Shown here: positions 8,428-15,478 of the stretch, piece after piece
How the letters are laid out: each line of letters begins with the position of its first letter
Position numbering within the stretch: position 1 is the first letter of the stretch
Origin: Streptomyces coeruleorubidus
Lineage (GTDB): Bacteria > Actinomycetota > Actinomycetes > Streptomycetales > Streptomycetaceae
Assembly: GCF_028885415.1 (NCBI RefSeq)
Contig: NZ_CP118527.1
Location: 7,564,001-7,628,000, forward strand
Direction: 5' to 3'
DNA length: 64,000 nucleotides
Made by a program: the position numbers and the translations under genes
Notes under the pieces: model-generated
What the model was told of the DNA's origin: nothing
Databases searched by the model: none
The model's input: only the letters and a program-made list of their open reading frames with translations

Positions 8428-8680
8428 CGTACTGAACCGCGCCGCACGGGGTACAGGTGTCGGCACCCGGGGAGCCGAACCGGTCGGTGTGGGCCCGAAT
8501 CGGGGCGGTGGTCGTCGCCGGTCCGGTAATCGGCGGAATGTGCCGTTCCGTTTGCTTTCCGGAGGGCACACTGGATCCGGCAGCACCCGTGCGAACACGG
8601 GGCAGGATGGTTTCCGCAGGGCCCTGCACGGCCCACGGAGGAGTGGGGCCACGGGCCCCCGGGAGCAGAAGGGGCGCCTG

Positions 8681-9154
8681 GTGTTCACAAGCGTATTGAT
8701 GATCGAGAAGGCCCTGACGTCCGCCGACGTGGAGTTCGTCACGACCTTGCACGGGGAGGAGCCGGTCTCCTTCCAGGTGCTGCTCCAGCCGCGCGGCGAG
8801 CAGGCGGACCGGCTGCTGCGGGCCATCGACGACATCGCGCTCGGCGAGCTCGACGAGGCCGTACGCGAGGGGGAGACGCCTCAGGGCGAGGAGGCGCTGA
8901 GCGTCGGGCAGCGGGCACTGGAGGTTTCACTCGCGGCGCTGCGGGCGTCCGGGAGCGAGGCCGAAGGGCGGTTGATCGAGGATCATCCGCTGGACGCGCT
9001 GAAGTCCCTGGTGGAGGAGGTCGGTGCGGATGAGGTCATCGTGCTGACCGACCCCCACTACGTGGAGGAGTTCTTCCACCGGGACTGGGCGTCGCGGGCG
9101 CGGCACAAGGTCGGCGTGCCGGTGCTGAAGCTGTTCTCGCACAGCAAGGCGTAG
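8681..9154 (+). CDS. conserved actinobacterial protein of unknown function
   Basis: A 157-residue soluble protein beginning VFTSVLMIEKALTSADVEF at GTG 8681, preceded by AGAAGGGG. The second half (PLDALKSLVEEVGADEVIVLTDPHYVEEFFHRDW, then VGVPVLKLFSH) has the alternating strand/helix look of an HUP or universal-stress-like fold. I recall related Streptomyces proteins carrying the name indole-3-glycerol phosphate synthase, but I see no TrpC motif and would not transfer that name. The 253 bases upstream hold no gene. It precedes murC in the same direction with an 81-base gap. Confidence 0.7.
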   Translation: MFTSVLMIEKALTSADVEFVTTLHGEEPVSFQVLLQPRGEQADRLLRAIDDIALGELDEAVREGETPQGEEALSVGQRALEVSLAALRASGSEAEGRLIEDHPLDALKSLVEEVGADEVIVLTDPHYVEEFFHRDWASRARHKVGVPVLKLFSHSKA

Positions 9155-9235
9155 CCACCGGTGATGTCAACGTCTCCGGACGCTTCGGCATAGGCTGTGC
9201 CGCTGAACGTTCCGCACACGCACAGGGAGACACGC

Positions 9236-10627
9236 ATGGCACCCGGCCTTCCCACCGCCATGGACCGACCGCACTTCATCGGCATCGGTGGGGCCGGGAT
9301 GTCGGGGATCGCCAAGATCCTCGCGCAGCGCGGGGCCGTCGTGGCGGGCAGTGACGCCAAGGAGTCGGCGACGGCCGAGGCGCTGCGGGCGCTGGGTGTG
9401 ACGGTGCACATCGGGCACGCGTCGGAACACCTGGCCGACGACGCCAGTTGCGTGGTCGTGTCCTCGGCGATCCGGCAGGACAACCCCGAGCTGGCCCGCG
9501 CGGCCGAGCTCGGCATCCCCGTCGTGCACCGCTCCGACGCGCTCGCCGCCCTGATGGAGGGCCTGCGCCCGATCGCGGTCGCCGGTACGCACGGCAAGAC
9601 GACCACGACCTCGATGCTGGCGGTGTCGCTGAGCGAGCTGGGCCTGAAGCCGTCGTACGCGATCGGCGGGGACCTGGACGCCCCCGGCTCCAACGCGCTG
9701 CACGGCGAGGGCGAGATCTTCGTCGCCGAGGCGGACGAGTCGGACCGCAGCTTCCACAAGTACGCGCCCGAGGTCGCGATCGTCCTCAACGTCGAGCTGG
9801 ACCACCACGCCAACTACGCGTCGATGGACGAGATCTACGAGTCGTTCGAGACGTTCGTGGACCGCGTCACCGAGGGTGGCACGCTGGTGGTCACCGCCGA
9901 CCACGAGGGTGCGCGGGAGCTGACGCGCCGGGTCGCGGGACGCGGCGTGCGGGTGGTGACGTACGGCGAGTCCGAGGACGCCGGCGTGCGCATCCTGTCG
10001 GTCGTGCCGCAGGGCCTGAAGAGCGAGGTCACCGTGGTGCTGGAGGGCGAGGAGCTGACCTTCACGGTCTCCGTGCCCGGCCGCCACTACGCGCACAACG
10101 CGGTGGCCGCGCTCGCGGCGGGCGTGGCGCTCGGCGTCCCCGCCGAGGAGCTGGCCGCGGCGCTGGCGGCGTACAGGGGCGTGAAGCGGCGGCTCCAGCT
10201 GATGGGCGAGGCCGCGGGTGTGCAGGTCATCGACTCCTACGCGCACCACCCCACCGAGATGACCGCCGACCTGGAGGCCATGCGCGCGGCGGCGGGCGAC
10301 GCCCGGATCCTGGTCGTCTTCCAGCCGCACCTGTTCTCGCGGACGCAGGAGCTGGGCAAGGAGATGGGCCAGTCCCTGGCCCTGGCGGACGCCTCGGTGG
10401 TGCTGGACATCTACCCGGCCCGTGAGGACCCGATCCCCGGCGTGACCAGCGAGCTGATCATCGAGGCGGCCCGGGCGGCGGGCGCCGACGTGACGCCGGT
10501 GCGCGACAAGGCGGACGTCCCCTCGGTGGTCGCGGGAATGGCGAAGCCGGGGGATCTCGTTCTCACCATGGGAGCGGGCGACGTCACCGACCTCGGCCCG
10601 CGCATCCTGGACCGTCTGTCGAACTGA
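9236..10627 (+). CDS. murC: UDP-N-acetylmuramate--L-alanine ligase (MurC)
   Basis: A 463-residue MurC, the cytoplasmic ligase that adds L-alanine to UDP-MurNAc in peptidoglycan synthesis. The N-terminal nucleotide-binding loop is HFIGIGGAGMSGIA (about 13-26). The central ATP site is GTHGKTTTT (about 117-125), followed by EADESDRSF and the family motif VLNVELDHHANY. The C-terminal domain shows IDSYAHHPTEM and FQPHLFSRT. ATG 9236 is eight bases after AGGGAG and matches the usual MurC start. It is followed after 14 bases by msrB, so the two are probably cotranscribed. It is not in a dcw cluster, which is usual for the extra or relocated MurC of Streptomyces. Confidence 0.95.
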   Translation: MAPGLPTAMDRPHFIGIGGAGMSGIAKILAQRGAVVAGSDAKESATAEALRALGVTVHIGHASEHLADDASCVVVSSAIRQDNPELARAAELGIPVVHRSDALAALMEGLRPIAVAGTHGKTTTTSMLAVSLSELGLKPSYAIGGDLDAPGSNALHGEGEIFVAEADESDRSFHKYAPEVAIVLNVELDHHANYASMDEIYESFETFVDRVTEGGTLVVTADHEGARELTRRVAGRGVRVVTYGESEDAGVRILSVVPQGLKSEVTVVLEGEELTFTVSVPGRHYAHNAVAALAAGVALGVPAEELAAALAAYRGVKRRLQLMGEAAGVQVIDSYAHHPTEMTADLEAMRAAAGDARILVVFQPHLFSRTQELGKEMGQSLALADASVVLDIYPAREDPIPGVTSELIIEAARAAGADVTPVRDKADVPSVVAGMAKPGDLVLTMGAGDVTDLGPRILDRLSN

Positions 10628-10641
10628 GGGGCTGGAGGCTC

Positions 10642-11049
10642 ATGCCGTACGACGTCGAGAAGCCGGACGAGCAGTGGCGCGCGGAGCTGACCCCGGGCGA
10701 GTACGCGGTCCTGCGCCAGGCGGCCACGGAGCCCGCCTTCACCGGTGAGTACACCGACACCAAGACGCGGGGCGTCTACTCCTGCCGCGCCTGCGGCGCG
10801 GAGTTGTTCACCTCGGACACGAAGTTCGAGTCCCACTGCGGCTGGCCGTCCTTCTTCGACCCGAAGGACACCGACGCGGTGGAACTGATCGAGGACCGTT
10901 CCCACGGCATGGTCCGCACGGAGGTGCGCTGCGCCCGCTGCGGCTCCCACCTCGGGCACGTGTTCGAGGGTGAGGGGTACCCGACGCCCACGGACCAGCG
11001 GTACTGCATCAACAGCATCGCGCTGCGGCTGGCGCCCGAGGAGGCCTGA
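10642..11049 (+). CDS. msrB: peptide-methionine (R)-S-oxide reductase MsrB
   Basis: A 135-residue stand-alone MsrB that reduces methionine-R-sulfoxide in proteins. Two CxxC pairs bind structural zinc (C48/C51 in CRACGAEL and C97/C100 in CARCGSH). The active site is DQRYCINS with catalytic C122. The signature HCGWPSFFD supplies conserved aromatic residues and C66. The start has GGAGG six bases upstream. It lies 14 bases after murC, presumably in one transcript, and no MsrA is adjacent. Confidence 0.96.
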   Translation: MPYDVEKPDEQWRAELTPGEYAVLRQAATEPAFTGEYTDTKTRGVYSCRACGAELFTSDTKFESHCGWPSFFDPKDTDAVELIEDRSHGMVRTEVRCARCGSHLGHVFEGEGYPTPTDQRYCINSIALRLAPEEA

Positions 11050-11115
11050 GCCGCTCGCGGATGAATGGGTGACCCCATGAATCGGTGAACCGCGGGGCCG
11101 TTGACTTATGGCTGA

Positions 11116-12621
11116 GTGAGCCAGAGGATGTCCGGGGTGACCTCCTCCGCGCACCCCTCCACAGGCCCCGCCGGCCTCCCCGTCGATCTCGACGAGGCCG
11201 CCCACCACTGTCTCGTCGCGGGGTTCGACGGGACGACGGGTGTCCCGGACGAGCTCAAGCGGCTCGTCGACCGGGGGCTCGGCGGGGTCATCCTGTTCAC
11301 CCGCAATGTGCGGGACGCGGAGCAGGTGCGGCGGCTCACCGGGGAGCTGCGGTCCCTCCGGCCGGACCTGCTCGTGGGGATCGACAACGAGGGCGGCGGG
11401 ATCGGGCACCTGGTGGGTGCCGGCGCTCCCGAGGTGCCCGGGTCGTTCGCGCTCGGTGTCGCCGACGACCCCGGACTGACCGCCCGCTGTGCCGACGCCC
11501 TGGCCGGGCATCTGGCCTCCCTCGGCATCACGGTCTCCTACGCCCCGGTCGCCGACCTCCAGCACCATCCGGGCAACCCGATCGTGCGCACCCGCTCCTT
11601 CGGTGCCGAACCCGCGCTCGCCGCCCGGCACCTGCGGGCCTGGATCGCCGCCACCGAGCGGCGGGGCGTCGCCTCCTGCGCCAAGCACTTCCCCGGGCAC
11701 GGCGGCACCGAGACCGACAGCCACCACGGCATCGCCGTCGATCCGCGGCCGTACGACGAACTGCGGGCCGACCTCGAACCGTTCCGCGCGGCCGTCGACG
11801 CCGGCGTGCCGATGATCATGAGCGCGCATGTCGTGTACCCGGCGCTGGACCCCGAGCGGCCCGCCACCCTGAGCCGCCGCATCCTGGGCGATCTGCTCCG
11901 CCACCAGCTGGACTTCGACGGGGTCCTGGTCAGTGACGCGCTCGAGATGAAGGCCATAGCCGACCGCTACGGCGAGGCCGCCGGGGCGCGGATCGCCCTC
12001 GCGGCCGGTGCCGACCAGGTCGTCGTGGCCGTGCCGGACCTGGAGGTCACCCTGGCCTGCCGGGATGCGGTGCTCGGTGCGCTGAGCTCGGCCGTGCTGT
12101 CCGAGGAGCGGCTGTGGGAGGCCGCCGGGCGGGTGCGGCGGCTCGCCGGGCGGTACGCGGTTCCGGCCGGGGCGGTCGATGGCTGGGACGCGGGGGCCGG
12201 GCTGGAGGCGGCCCGCCGGGCTGTCCGCAGCCGTCCGGTGCCGCCGGTCGTGCGCGGTGCCCACGTCGTCGACCTGTTCCCGCCGCCGCACCCCGCGCTC
12301 AACTGGGGCGGCGAGGACCTGCTGACGGAGGTGCGCGCCGTCGATCCCACGGCCACGGGGACGGCGGTCACCGGGGAGCCGGCGGATCCGGCCGCCGTCG
12401 TGGACGGGATCCTGCGCGCGTCCGGTGCCGCGCCGCTGGCCGTCGCCACCTGCGACGCCGGGCTGCACCCCTGGCAGGAACGGCTGCGCGCCGCCCTGCT
12501 GGCCCGGCGGCCCGATGCCGTACGGGTCGACACCGGGCTGCCGGAGGGCGGCGCCCTGTGCTCCTACGGGCGGGGCCGGGCGAACCTGCGCGCCGTCGCC
12601 GAGGTGCTGGCGGGCGGCTGA
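11116..12621 (+). CDS. glycoside hydrolase family 3, NagZ-like beta-N-acetylhexosaminidase
   Basis: A 501-residue GH3 enzyme without a signal peptide, so probably cytoplasmic. The NagZ hallmark KHFPGHGGTETDSHHG (about 190-205) carries the mobile-loop Asp/His pair that acts as general acid/base. The nucleophile is D274 in LVSDALEMKA. The extra C-terminal domain of about 170 residues (PVPPVVRGAHVVDLFPPP onward) is common in actinobacterial NagZ-like enzymes. The natural substrate may be cell-wall muropeptides or imported GlcNAc-terminated oligosaccharides; the glycan-island context favours the latter as one option. The GTG at 11116 and an ATG at 11128 are both possible starts. Its 3' end abuts a large hairpin shared with the convergent GH5 gene. 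Confidence 0.85.
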   Translation: MSQRMSGVTSSAHPSTGPAGLPVDLDEAAHHCLVAGFDGTTGVPDELKRLVDRGLGGVILFTRNVRDAEQVRRLTGELRSLRPDLLVGIDNEGGGIGHLVGAGAPEVPGSFALGVADDPGLTARCADALAGHLASLGITVSYAPVADLQHHPGNPIVRTRSFGAEPALAARHLRAWIAATERRGVASCAKHFPGHGGTETDSHHGIAVDPRPYDELRADLEPFRAAVDAGVPMIMSAHVVYPALDPERPATLSRRILGDLLRHQLDFDGVLVSDALEMKAIADRYGEAAGARIALAAGADQVVVAVPDLEVTLACRDAVLGALSSAVLSEERLWEAAGRVRRLAGRYAVPAGAVDGWDAGAGLEAARRAVRSRPVPPVVRGAHVVDLFPPPHPALNWGGEDLLTEVRAVDPTATGTAVTGEPADPAAVVDGILRASGAAPLAVATCDAGLHPWQERLRAALLARRPDAVRVDTGLPEGGALCSYGRGRANLRAVAEVLAGG

Positions 12622-12627
12622 GCCCCC

Positions 12628-12694
12628 AGGTCCTGTCGTCACATTCCCGCCTGCCAGACACCGCCGGGCAGGCGGGAATGTGACGACAGGACCT
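12628..12694. terminator. 28-bp perfect hairpin between convergent GH3 and GH5 genes
   Basis: The arms at 12628-12655 and 12667-12694 are exact complements with an 11-base loop. The hairpin begins 6 bases after the GH3 stop and overlaps the stop codon of the convergent GH5 gene (12693-12695). It should terminate both transcripts. The arm length is well beyond an ordinary terminator. Confidence 0.8.
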
Positions 12695-13961
12695 ACGGCA
12701 CTCGCACGACCTCCTTGATGCCGCGCGCCGCCAGGTACGCGGCGTCGTCCGCCCGCGCCGCCAGGACCACCGCCGGGCGGACGCCCTCCGCGCGCAGGGC
12801 CATCCACGCCTCGAAGTAGGCGCCTTGCGGGCCGGACACGGAACGCGTGGACGGCGTGCAGTCCAGGACCAGGGCCGTGTCGCGGGGGTGGGCCGGGTGG
12901 TGCCCCGCGCGGACCTCGGCGACCGTCTCGGCGAGGGCGGTCGCGATCGGCTTGGCGTTGCCCCGCGCGTCGAACAGGCCCAGGGTGTACTCCAGTTCCG
13001 GGTAGTCGGCCAGCGAGCGGTCCACGTCGTGGGAGCACCACCAGGTCACGCCCCACAGGCCCTCGCACCCGGCCGCGTTCCGTACGGTCGCCCGGGCGAA
13101 TTCGGGCGCGTCGGCCGCCGGGACGTGCGGTTCCGGGGCGCCGGTCTCCTGGACCCAGACCGGGCGGGCCGGGCCCTCGGCGTAGGCCTTGGCGAGTTCC
13201 GTGCCGTACTCGGCGAGGTGCAGCACCTGCGGGGAGCGGGGGCCGTAGCGGCGGGCGCAGTCGCCGGAGAACACCCAGGGGTGGACGGTGGTGACATCGC
13301 CCTTGCGGGCCGAGGCCTCGGGGGTGAAGGGGTGGTCGTCGCCGTACCAGGCCGCGTCGTAGGCGGAGTGGGTCGCGATCCGGCCCCGGGGCAGGTGCTC
13401 GCGGGCGGCGGCCAGCAGGGTGTCGAGGTAGTGGTCCACCTCGTCCGGGGTCACCGGGTTGTGCTCGACCAGGTTGTTGAGCTCGTTGCCGAGCTGGAGA
13501 CCGATGAGGTTGGGGCGGCCGCCGAGGGCGCGGCCCAGGGTCCGCATGAGTTCGGCCTGGGCGGCGACCGCCTCCGGGTCGGTGAAGACGTTGCGGTGGT
13601 GCCAGCTGCGGGTCCACTCCGGGTAGAAGTCGAAGCTGGACAGATGGCCCTGCACGCCGTCCACCAGCACGTCGAGACCGGCCTCGGCCGCCAGGTCGAC
13701 CAGGTGTGCCAGCTGGTCCACGGCGGCGGTGCGGATGAGGGTCCGGTTGGGCTGGAGAAGCGGCCAGAGGTGGAAGACCCGGACGTGGTCGAGGCCGAGC
13801 GCGGCGATCTGGTCCAGGTCCTCGCGGGCGTGCTTCGGGTCGAAGTCGTGCCAGGAGTGGAACCAGCCGCGGCGGGGCGTGTAGTTGACGCCGAAGCGGA
13901 GCGTAGGGATGGGATCCTCCTCGGGTCGAGTCTTGCCCTGGGTGAATGCATCAATCACCAT
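12693..13961 (-). CDS. GH5 glycosidase, resembles N-glycan-core beta-mannosidase (GH5_18 type)
   Basis: A cytoplasmic glycoside hydrolase of up to 422 residues with a GH5 TIM barrel. The acid/base is E160 in GLQLGNELNN and the nucleophile E272 in VWVQETGAP. The opening LRFGVNYTPRRGWFHSWHDFD, with LQPNRT and GHLSSFDF, is what I recall from bifidobacterial GH5_18 enzymes that cleave Man-beta-1,4-GlcNAc of N-glycans; that subfamily is from memory. The start is uncertain. ATG 13961 is only 8 bases from the divergent kinase start and has no ribosome binding site. A perfect GAGGAGG at about 13911-13917 precedes an in-frame ATC (Ile) codon at the natural domain start, but no standard start codon is there. 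Confidence 0.85.
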   Translation of the reverse strand: MVIDAFTQGKTRPEEDPIPTLRFGVNYTPRRGWFHSWHDFDPKHAREDLDQIAALGLDHVRVFHLWPLLQPNRTLIRTAAVDQLAHLVDLAAEAGLDVLVDGVQGHLSSFDFYPEWTRSWHHRNVFTDPEAVAAQAELMRTLGRALGGRPNLIGLQLGNELNNLVEHNPVTPDEVDHYLDTLLAAAREHLPRGRIATHSAYDAAWYGDDHPFTPEASARKGDVTTVHPWVFSGDCARRYGPRSPQVLHLAEYGTELAKAYAEGPARPVWVQETGAPEPHVPAADAPEFARATVRNAAGCEGLWGVTWWCSHDVDRSLADYPELEYTLGLFDARGNAKPIATALAETVAEVRAGHHPAHPRDTALVLDCTPSTRSVSGPQGAYFEAWMALRAEGVRPAVVLAARADDAAYLAARGIKEVVRVP

Positions 13962-13987
13962 AGTCGGCGATGGGTAATGAATTGAAC
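13941..13987. promoter_or_regulatory. candidate operator between GH5 and kinase genes
   Basis: An AT-rich patch with an imperfect palindrome (GGTGA at 13941-13945, TCACC at 13955-13959), an ATCAATC half-site at 13950-13956 and GAATTGAAC at 13979-13987. The same half-sites occur upstream of the binding-protein, SIS and GH84 genes of this island. The patch overlaps the nominal 5' ends of both divergent genes. Confidence 0.45.
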
Positions 13988-15478
13988 CAGGAGCGTCAAG
14001 GTGCCTCGGCCCTGGTGATCGGTCTCGACGCGGGCGGCACGCGGACCCGGGCGGTCCTGGCGACCGCCGAGGACGGGTGCCCGGTGGGCGAGGGCGCCGC
14101 CGGGCCGGGCAATGCCCTGACCGTTCCGGTGCCGCAGCTCACCGAGCACCTCGCCGAGGCCGTCGGGCGGGCCGTGCCGGAGTCGGTCCGTGACCGGGTC
14201 GTGGCCGTGGCCGGCGGTTTCGCGGGTGCGACGGACGCCGCCGACGACGAGCCGGGGCGGCGCAACGCCCTGGCCGCCCTCACCGCCGCCCTGCGCCGGC
14301 TGGGCATCGACGCGGGTCCGCCCGTCATCGGCAGTGACATCGAGGCGGCCTTCGCCTCCGCCCCGGGCACCCCGGCCGACGGTCTCGCGCTGGTCGCCGG
14401 TACGGGCGCGGTCGCCATGCGCATCACCGGCCGCCGCGGCACCGCCACCGTGGACGGCGACGGCTGGCTCCTCGGCGACGACGGCAGCGGCTTCTGGATC
14501 GGCCGCGCGGCGGTACGCGCCGCGTTGCGCATGGCCGACGGCCGGGGCGCACCGACCGTGCTGGCGGAGGCGGTGGGGCGGGAGCTCAGGGTGCCGGGCG
14601 ACGCGCTGCCCAGCGGGGCGTCCGGTGGCGTGGCCGGTGGCGCGGTGCGAAGGCTGTCCCCCGACGTGGTCCCGGGCGGCGCGGACGGCGCGTCGCGTGA
14701 CGGGCGGCACGAGGCGCCGCCGGTGACCGGGCCGACCGCCGCGGGTGGGTGGTCGGCTGGTTCGGGGCGGACCGGGGGCGGCGGGGCCGCGGGCGGACGG
14801 ACGGCCGGTTCGGGGTGGACCGGAGGGGCCGGGGCCGCGGGCGGACAGGGGCCGGCTGGTTCGGGACAGTCCGGAGGCGTTGGAGCCGCGGGTGGTCGGT
14901 CGGCCGGCGCGGGCGGGCCGTCGGTCGGTCCGGGGCAGTCCGGAGAAGCTGGAGCCGCGGGCAGGCGGCCGTCCGGCCCGGGACGGACGGGCGCGGGCCG
15001 GGGGCCGTCCGGCCCGGCGCAGGCAGGAGGGGCCGGGGCCCGGGCCGTGACCGGTGGTCTGGCCGGTTCTCCGGCCCTCGGCCGGCGCCCCCTCCCGCCC
15101 CACGACGACACCCCCTGGTCCCGGCCCCACCGCGAGGCCTACCGCAGGCACCTGCTCCCCGCCGTCATGGCCGAGCCCCCCGTCCGCCTGGCCCGGCTCG
15201 CGCCACTGGTCGTAGCGACGGCCCGGGACGCCGAGGATCCGGTCGCCCTGGCGATCCTTGACGAGGCGGCGGACCAACTCACGGAAACCGTACGGGCGCT
15301 GGATCCCGTTTCCGGGGAGCGGGTGGTCGCCACCGGCGGACTGCTCGGCCCCGACGGGCCGCTCACCGACCGCCTCGAAGCCCGCCTCCACGCCCTCGGC
15401 CTGACCCTCGACTGGGTCCCCGACGGCTGCCGCGGCGCCGTCGCCCTGGCCCGCCTCGCCCACGGCGGCCGTACGTGA
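13970..15478 (+). CDS. BadF/BcrA-type N-acetylglucosamine kinase-like protein with tandem-repeat insert
   Basis: A 502-residue ASKHA-fold kinase of the BadF/BadG/BcrA/BcrD family, which includes GlcNAc kinases. The phosphate-1 loop is LDAGGTRTR (about 19-27). VAGGFAGATDA, SDIEAAFASA, ALVAGTGAVAM and GDDGSGFWIGRAAV follow in order, and the last lobe has VVATGGLLGP. Between the two lobes, from about residue 208 to 370, lies a Gly/Ala/Ser-rich insert built on a 16-residue repeat (AGSGxxGGxGAAGGRx, about five copies), absent from typical members of about 320 residues. Its role would be phosphorylating an imported amino sugar. It overlaps the downstream GH3 gene by 4 bases. The ATG lacks a ribosome binding site, so the mRNA may be leaderless. 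Confidence 0.8.
   Translation: MGNELNQERQGASALVIGLDAGGTRTRAVLATAEDGCPVGEGAAGPGNALTVPVPQLTEHLAEAVGRAVPESVRDRVVAVAGGFAGATDAADDEPGRRNALAALTAALRRLGIDAGPPVIGSDIEAAFASAPGTPADGLALVAGTGAVAMRITGRRGTATVDGDGWLLGDDGSGFWIGRAAVRAALRMADGRGAPTVLAEAVGRELRVPGDALPSGASGGVAGGAVRRLSPDVVPGGADGASRDGRHEAPPVTGPTAAGGWSAGSGRTGGGGAAGGRTAGSGWTGGAGAAGGQGPAGSGQSGGVGAAGGRSAGAGGPSVGPGQSGEAGAAGRRPSGPGRTGAGRGPSGPAQAGGAGARAVTGGLAGSPALGRRPLPPHDDTPWSRPHREAYRRHLLPAVMAEPPVRLARLAPLVVATARDAEDPVALAILDEAADQLTETVRALDPVSGERVVATGGLLGPDGPLTDRLEARLHALGLTLDWVPDGCRGAVALARLAHGGRT
14752..14985 (+). repeat. in-frame 48-bp tandem repeat inside the kinase gene
   Basis: Four to five degenerate units of 48-51 bases, plus one short 24-base unit, encode AGSGRTGGGGAAGGRT, then AGSGWTGGAGAAGG, then AGSGQSGGVGAAGGRS and weaker copies. 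All unit lengths are multiples of three, so the frame is kept. The region has higher G content on the plus strand than the flanking kinase sequence. Confidence 0.75.

Noticed and set aside
8681..9154. Naming this gene trpC (indole-3-glycerol phosphate synthase)
   Set aside because: The name circulates for relatives as I recall, but length (157 residues) and motifs do not fit a TIM-barrel TrpC.
10411..13617. A long minus-strand frame across murC, msrB and GH3
   Set aside because: The product is low-complexity and crosses three well supported plus-strand genes and the GH5 gene in another frame.
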